Source: a virus. From it: 21,841 bases of DNA. The notes under the pieces were generated by a model, which saw nothing but the letters and a program-made list of their open reading frames with translations, was not told where the DNA came from and did not search any database. The translations under genes were made by a program, and so were the position numbers. The stretch is taken from positions 1-21,841 of IMG/VR virus record IMGVR_UViG_3300042474_000949. The stretch is one strand, 5' to 3'. Positions 20,043 through 21,841 of this stretch are shown here, one piece after another; the first letter of the stretch is position 1; each line of letters begins with the position of its first letter.

Positions 20043-20518
20043 CGCGCTCGGCCGTCATCTGGTTGGTGGCGGTCATCATCGCATCAAGCGCGGTGGCAAC
20101 CTCGCCAGATCCGGTCATTGCCCCAACGCCAATCCCGACCCCAATCCCGACCCCAATCGTCCAGATTGATCCGAACCCAACCATCCGAGGCATTGCCACG
20201 CACTACGACGCGGAACGACACGGACAATCTGCGTGGTACACGAGGCAAGGCTTGGTGATGTATGGGGCGGCTGGTCCGGCATTGCGGAAAATTGTTCGGC
20301 ACAAATGGGGCAATCGCTATCGCGTCATCGTGTCGTCAAAATTGACGGGCATCGCGGTCGTGGTCTGGGTCGTTGACTTCTGCGAATGTCGCGGCGGTGA
20401 CAAAAACCCCGACAATGACCGATTGATTGATCTGGCTCCCGCCGTCTGGGACGCGCTGGGTGTCCCGTTATGGCGGGGCGTGACTGGCGTGACGATTGAA
20501 GTGCTCCCGACGCGATGA
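20039..20518 (+). CDS. secreted RlpA-like double-psi beta-barrel protein
   Basis: 159 aa from TTG 20039 (TTGA junction; AAAGGTCG lies about 10 bases upstream). The N-terminus is a clear signal peptide (hydrophobic residues about 5-20, AVIWLVAVIIASSAVA). A Pro-Thr-Ile linker with three TPIP-like units (about residues 30-40) leads to a GIATHYDAERHG start, then a WVVDFCEC segment, DNDRLIDLAPAVWDALG and a final GVTGVTIEVLP. This matches the RlpA/expansin double-psi barrel: 'G.ATYY', 'V..D.C.C', 'IDL....F', 'G...V.IE'. RlpA enzymes cut glycan strands lacking peptides. The protein should act outside the membrane, an unusual item in an early operon. Confidence 0.65.
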   Translation: MTRSAVIWLVAVIIASSAVATSPDPVIAPTPIPTPIPTPIVQIDPNPTIRGIATHYDAERHGQSAWYTRQGLVMYGAAGPALRKIVRHKWGNRYRVIVSSKLTGIAVVVWVVDFCECRGGDKNPDNDRLIDLAPAVWDALGVPLWRGVTGVTIEVLPTR

Positions 20519-20555
20519 TTGCATTTCGTGTATCGTTGCGCGTCTAGGGGGGACA

Positions 20556-21038
20556 ATGGTGCAGGAATCAAAAGACGACCGACTTGAACGAATGCGGGCG
20601 AATCTGCAATCTCCGCAATCAAAAATTTTCACCCAAATGGTGCGAACCGCACGAGGTGATTCACGGGCATTGGCAGGTGTCGCGTATGCCCACGAGCGGC
20701 TCGGTCTGCCCGCGTCGTGGCTGCGTGAACGAATGGCTGGCCGGATTCGCGTGAAGCCGTTGGACATTGAAATCTTGGATCGGGTCATTGACATCGCCAA
20801 ATCAACCCCGAACGGGGTGGCGTTGAACATCGAGCGCGACCCCGCGCAATCGGCGGAGGTCGGGGAATATCGGCGGGCTGTGGCGAAGATGTGCCGTGAA
20901 TGCGCGCCCGCGCCAGACAAGGGCAAAGACCAGCAATGCCCCGATGGTCAATGCCCATTGCGCCCCGTGTCCCCATTGGAATTGCACCCACGCGCACACC
21001 GAAACCCCCCGATTGTCGGGAAGGATTGGGCGCGCTAG
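20556..21038 (+). CDS. phage regulator-like protein with C-terminal zinc motif
   Basis: 160 aa from ATG 20556 behind AGGGGGGA. The N-terminal part is helical with an AHERLGLPASWLRERMAGR segment that could be a helix-turn-helix. The C-terminus has CRECAPAPDKGKDQQCPDGQ then CPLRPVSPLEL. A 'CxxC ... C....CPL.P' unit closes many phage regulatory proteins encoded just before the packaging genes, and probably binds zinc. I infer a DNA-binding regulator of late genes, but the family name is uncertain. A 37-base gap separates it from the RlpA-like gene. Confidence 0.5.
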   Translation: MVQESKDDRLERMRANLQSPQSKIFTQMVRTARGDSRALAGVAYAHERLGLPASWLRERMAGRIRVKPLDIEILDRVIDIAKSTPNGVALNIERDPAQSAEVGEYRRAVAKMCRECAPAPDKGKDQQCPDGQCPLRPVSPLELHPRAHRNPPIVGKDWAR

Positions 21039-21048
21039 ACTTCCCATC

Positions 21049-21123
21049 GGGCGCGCGTGGACGCTCGCCGCGGCGTGATGCCAATTGGCGGGGAAATCGG
21101 GGTTCAACTCCCCGACGCGTCCA
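21049..21123 (+). other. tRNA-like 3' half (T-arm plus acceptor), possible tRNA relic or attP
   Basis: CGGGG-TTCAACT-CCCCG (21098-21114) is a perfect T-arm with the invariant TTCAA loop start. The following GCGTCC (21117-21122) can pair with upstream GGGCGC (21049-21054, one G-T) or, with A21123, with TGGACGC (21058-21064). No normal anticodon arm can be drawn between them: that stretch has palindromes CGCCGCGGCG (21066-21075) and GCCAATTGGC (21080-21089) instead. A degenerate tRNA or a 3'-tRNA attachment site is possible. Confidence 0.4.
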
Positions 21124-21142
21124 TCAACACAAAGGGGGTTCA

Positions 21143-21547
21143 ATGGCCAAGGTTGACAAGTGGGTTGCGCTTGATGCGTGGATGACCAATGCCCAGCGGG
21201 TGTTGGGCTTGTCTGGCTGGGTCGTGACCGTGTTGCGGGACGCGGCAGACGTGACCGCGTGGGCAGACATTGAACCCCATAGCCAAGCCAACACCGCGGA
21301 TCTGCGGTTGGCTCATGACTTCTGGCGGCAACCCGCCGTCCGGCAACGGCTCGTCTTGACCCACGAATTGATCCACCTGATCACATCCCGCGTTGACCGC
21401 ATGGTCGACACGCTTGAAGATCCGATGGGAAAATTGGCGTTTGCCGTGTTCGAACCGCAATATTCAGACGCGACCGAACGCATGGTTGAACACCTGGCCA
21501 CAATCATCGCCCCGATGCTCCCGCTCCCGTCGCTGCCTAAGGGGTGA
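21143..21547 (+). CDS. HExxH zinc metalloprotein, conserved in phages
   Basis: 134 aa from ATG 21143, with AAAGGGGG (21131-21138) upstream. The zinc-binding motif HELIH (His74-Glu75-Leu-Ile-His78) follows a hydrophobic strand (RLVLTHELIHLI), as in minimal metallopeptidases (zincins, ImmA/IrrE-like). The N-terminal half (GLSGWVVTVLRDAADV, EPHSQANTADLRLAHDFW) matches phage proteins 'W.I.V........A.I.......A.I......F' that precede HExxH. The third zinc ligand would be in the C-terminal helix (DATERMVEHLATIIAP), likely the Glu. A proteolytic role, perhaps against a host or phage regulator, is inferred. Confidence 0.6.
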   Translation: MAKVDKWVALDAWMTNAQRVLGLSGWVVTVLRDAADVTAWADIEPHSQANTADLRLAHDFWRQPAVRQRLVLTHELIHLITSRVDRMVDTLEDPMGKLAFAVFEPQYSDATERMVEHLATIIAPMLPLPSLPKG

Positions 21548-21840
21548 ATCCGAAGCGTCCGTGCTTGGAATGCGGCGCACCGAGCCGTGGTTCACGGTGC
21601 GAATTGCACCAGATTCCGGACACCCGAAAGCGCCCAGGATACGGCGCGGAGTGGACGAAGATCAGCCGCGAGATGCGGCGGCGCAACCCCGTGTGTTCGA
21701 TGTGCGCCCGAACCGGAATCCCGTTGGCCGTTGACCACATCGTTCCGCGGTCGTTGGGTGGGTCGGATGACCCGTGGAATCTGAGGGTGCTGTGCGGTGA
21801 TTGCCACCGTCGTTTCGGGAGAACACGACGGACAAAATGA
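21544..21840 (+). CDS. HNH endonuclease
   Basis: 98 aa from GTG 21544 (GTGA junction). The HNH motif is AVDHIVPRSLGG (His65), DDPWNLRVLCGDCHRRFG (Asn79 and His88), with Cys pairs CSMC (51-54) and CGDC (84-87) holding a structural zinc. An extra N-terminal pair CLEC (Cys7 and Cys10) is typical of phage packaging HNH proteins. In siphoviruses such genes lie immediately before the terminase small subunit and assist DNA cutting at cos. Its last bases overlap an ATG (21837-21839) that probably starts that gene. A free-standing homing endonuclease is less likely because it is fused into the operon. Confidence 0.85.
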   Translation: MNPKRPCLECGAPSRGSRCELHQIPDTRKRPGYGAEWTKISREMRRRNPVCSMCARTGIPLAVDHIVPRSLGGSDDPWNLRVLCGDCHRRFGRTRRTK

Positions 21841-21841
21841 A

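Noticed and set aside
20519-20555. Possible promoter with TTGCAT (20519-20524) before the zinc-motif regulator
   Set aside because: It repeats the -35-like hexamer seen at 11787, but no acceptable -10 box lies 16-18 bases downstream.
21049-21123. Complete functional tRNA gene
   Set aside because: T-arm and acceptor can be drawn, but I cannot fit a 5-bp anticodon stem with a 7-base loop, nor T33 and a proper D-arm.
1-21841. Integrase, CI-type repressor or excisionase indicating a temperate phage
   Set aside because: No tyrosine or serine recombinase motifs or full repressor found in any supported gene. They could lie outside the window.

Overview
This window is a stretch of a tailed-phage genome (or intact prophage), about 58% G+C by eye. 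Every convincing gene is on the + strand. Genes are packed tightly: most neighbours overlap by 1-20 bases through ATGA, GTGA or TTGA junctions, and GTG and TTG starts are used alongside ATG. A single tape-measure gene, one tail-tube gene, a G/GT-type frameshifting tail chaperone pair and no sheath or baseplate genes point to a siphovirus with an HK97/lambda-like morphogenesis plan. The host cannot be fixed from sequence alone. A C39-like lysin, an LL-H-type holin and a small protein ending in an RHRRGDCLC signature lean towards a high-G+C Gram-positive (actinobacterial) host. That is an inference.

Layout. 1-8840 is the late structural block: end of a probable capsid gene, head-tail connector, tail-completion protein, tail tube, tail chaperones with a canonical -1 slippery heptamer, gp10-like protein, tape measure, a large minor tail protein with duplicated beta domains, a glycine-rich tail adhesin and a small accessory protein. 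8818-9924 is a lysis cassette (XhlA-like membrane protein, C39-like cysteine peptidase, LL-H holin). 9996-11299 holds a small DNA-binding-like protein and a calcineurin-like phosphoesterase. 11300-11863 is the only long non-coding stretch. It contains a strong terminator-like hairpin, at least six more hairpins, a 36-bp direct repeat and a candidate promoter for the rightward early operon.

11864-21840 is the early/accessory operon. It starts with small conserved phage proteins, then a stand-alone AEP-primase-like domain, a C5 cytosine methyltransferase, a Cas4/RecB-like Fe-S nuclease, a single-strand-annealing-like protein and a replisome-organizer-like protein. Then come an Nmad1-type nucleotide-modification protein, a LexA-type DNA-binding domain, an FmdB zinc ribbon, a DUF4313 protein, a Holliday-junction-resolvase-like nuclease and a secreted RlpA-like protein. 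The block ends with a zinc-binding regulator, an HExxH metalloprotein and an HNH endonuclease. The HNH gene runs into an ATG at 21837, probably the start of the terminase genes, so the two ends of the window fit a circular map that lacks only the terminase-portal-capsid segment.

Three things stand out. (1) Inside the methyltransferase gene, a second reading frame (13926-14576) has its own Shine-Dalgarno and start and carries methyltransferase motif IX, which the main frame lacks. This looks like a dual-coding or split methyltransferase. (2) The replication gene at 17147-17659 contains seven direct CGTGAC units with a mean spacing of about 10.7 bp plus two inverted units, followed by a more A+T-rich stretch, resembling the lambda O/ori arrangement. 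(3) The 560-bp hairpin-rich intergenic region looks like the transcriptional switch or a second cis-acting site. No integrase, CI-type repressor, canonical complete tRNA or CRISPR array was seen.
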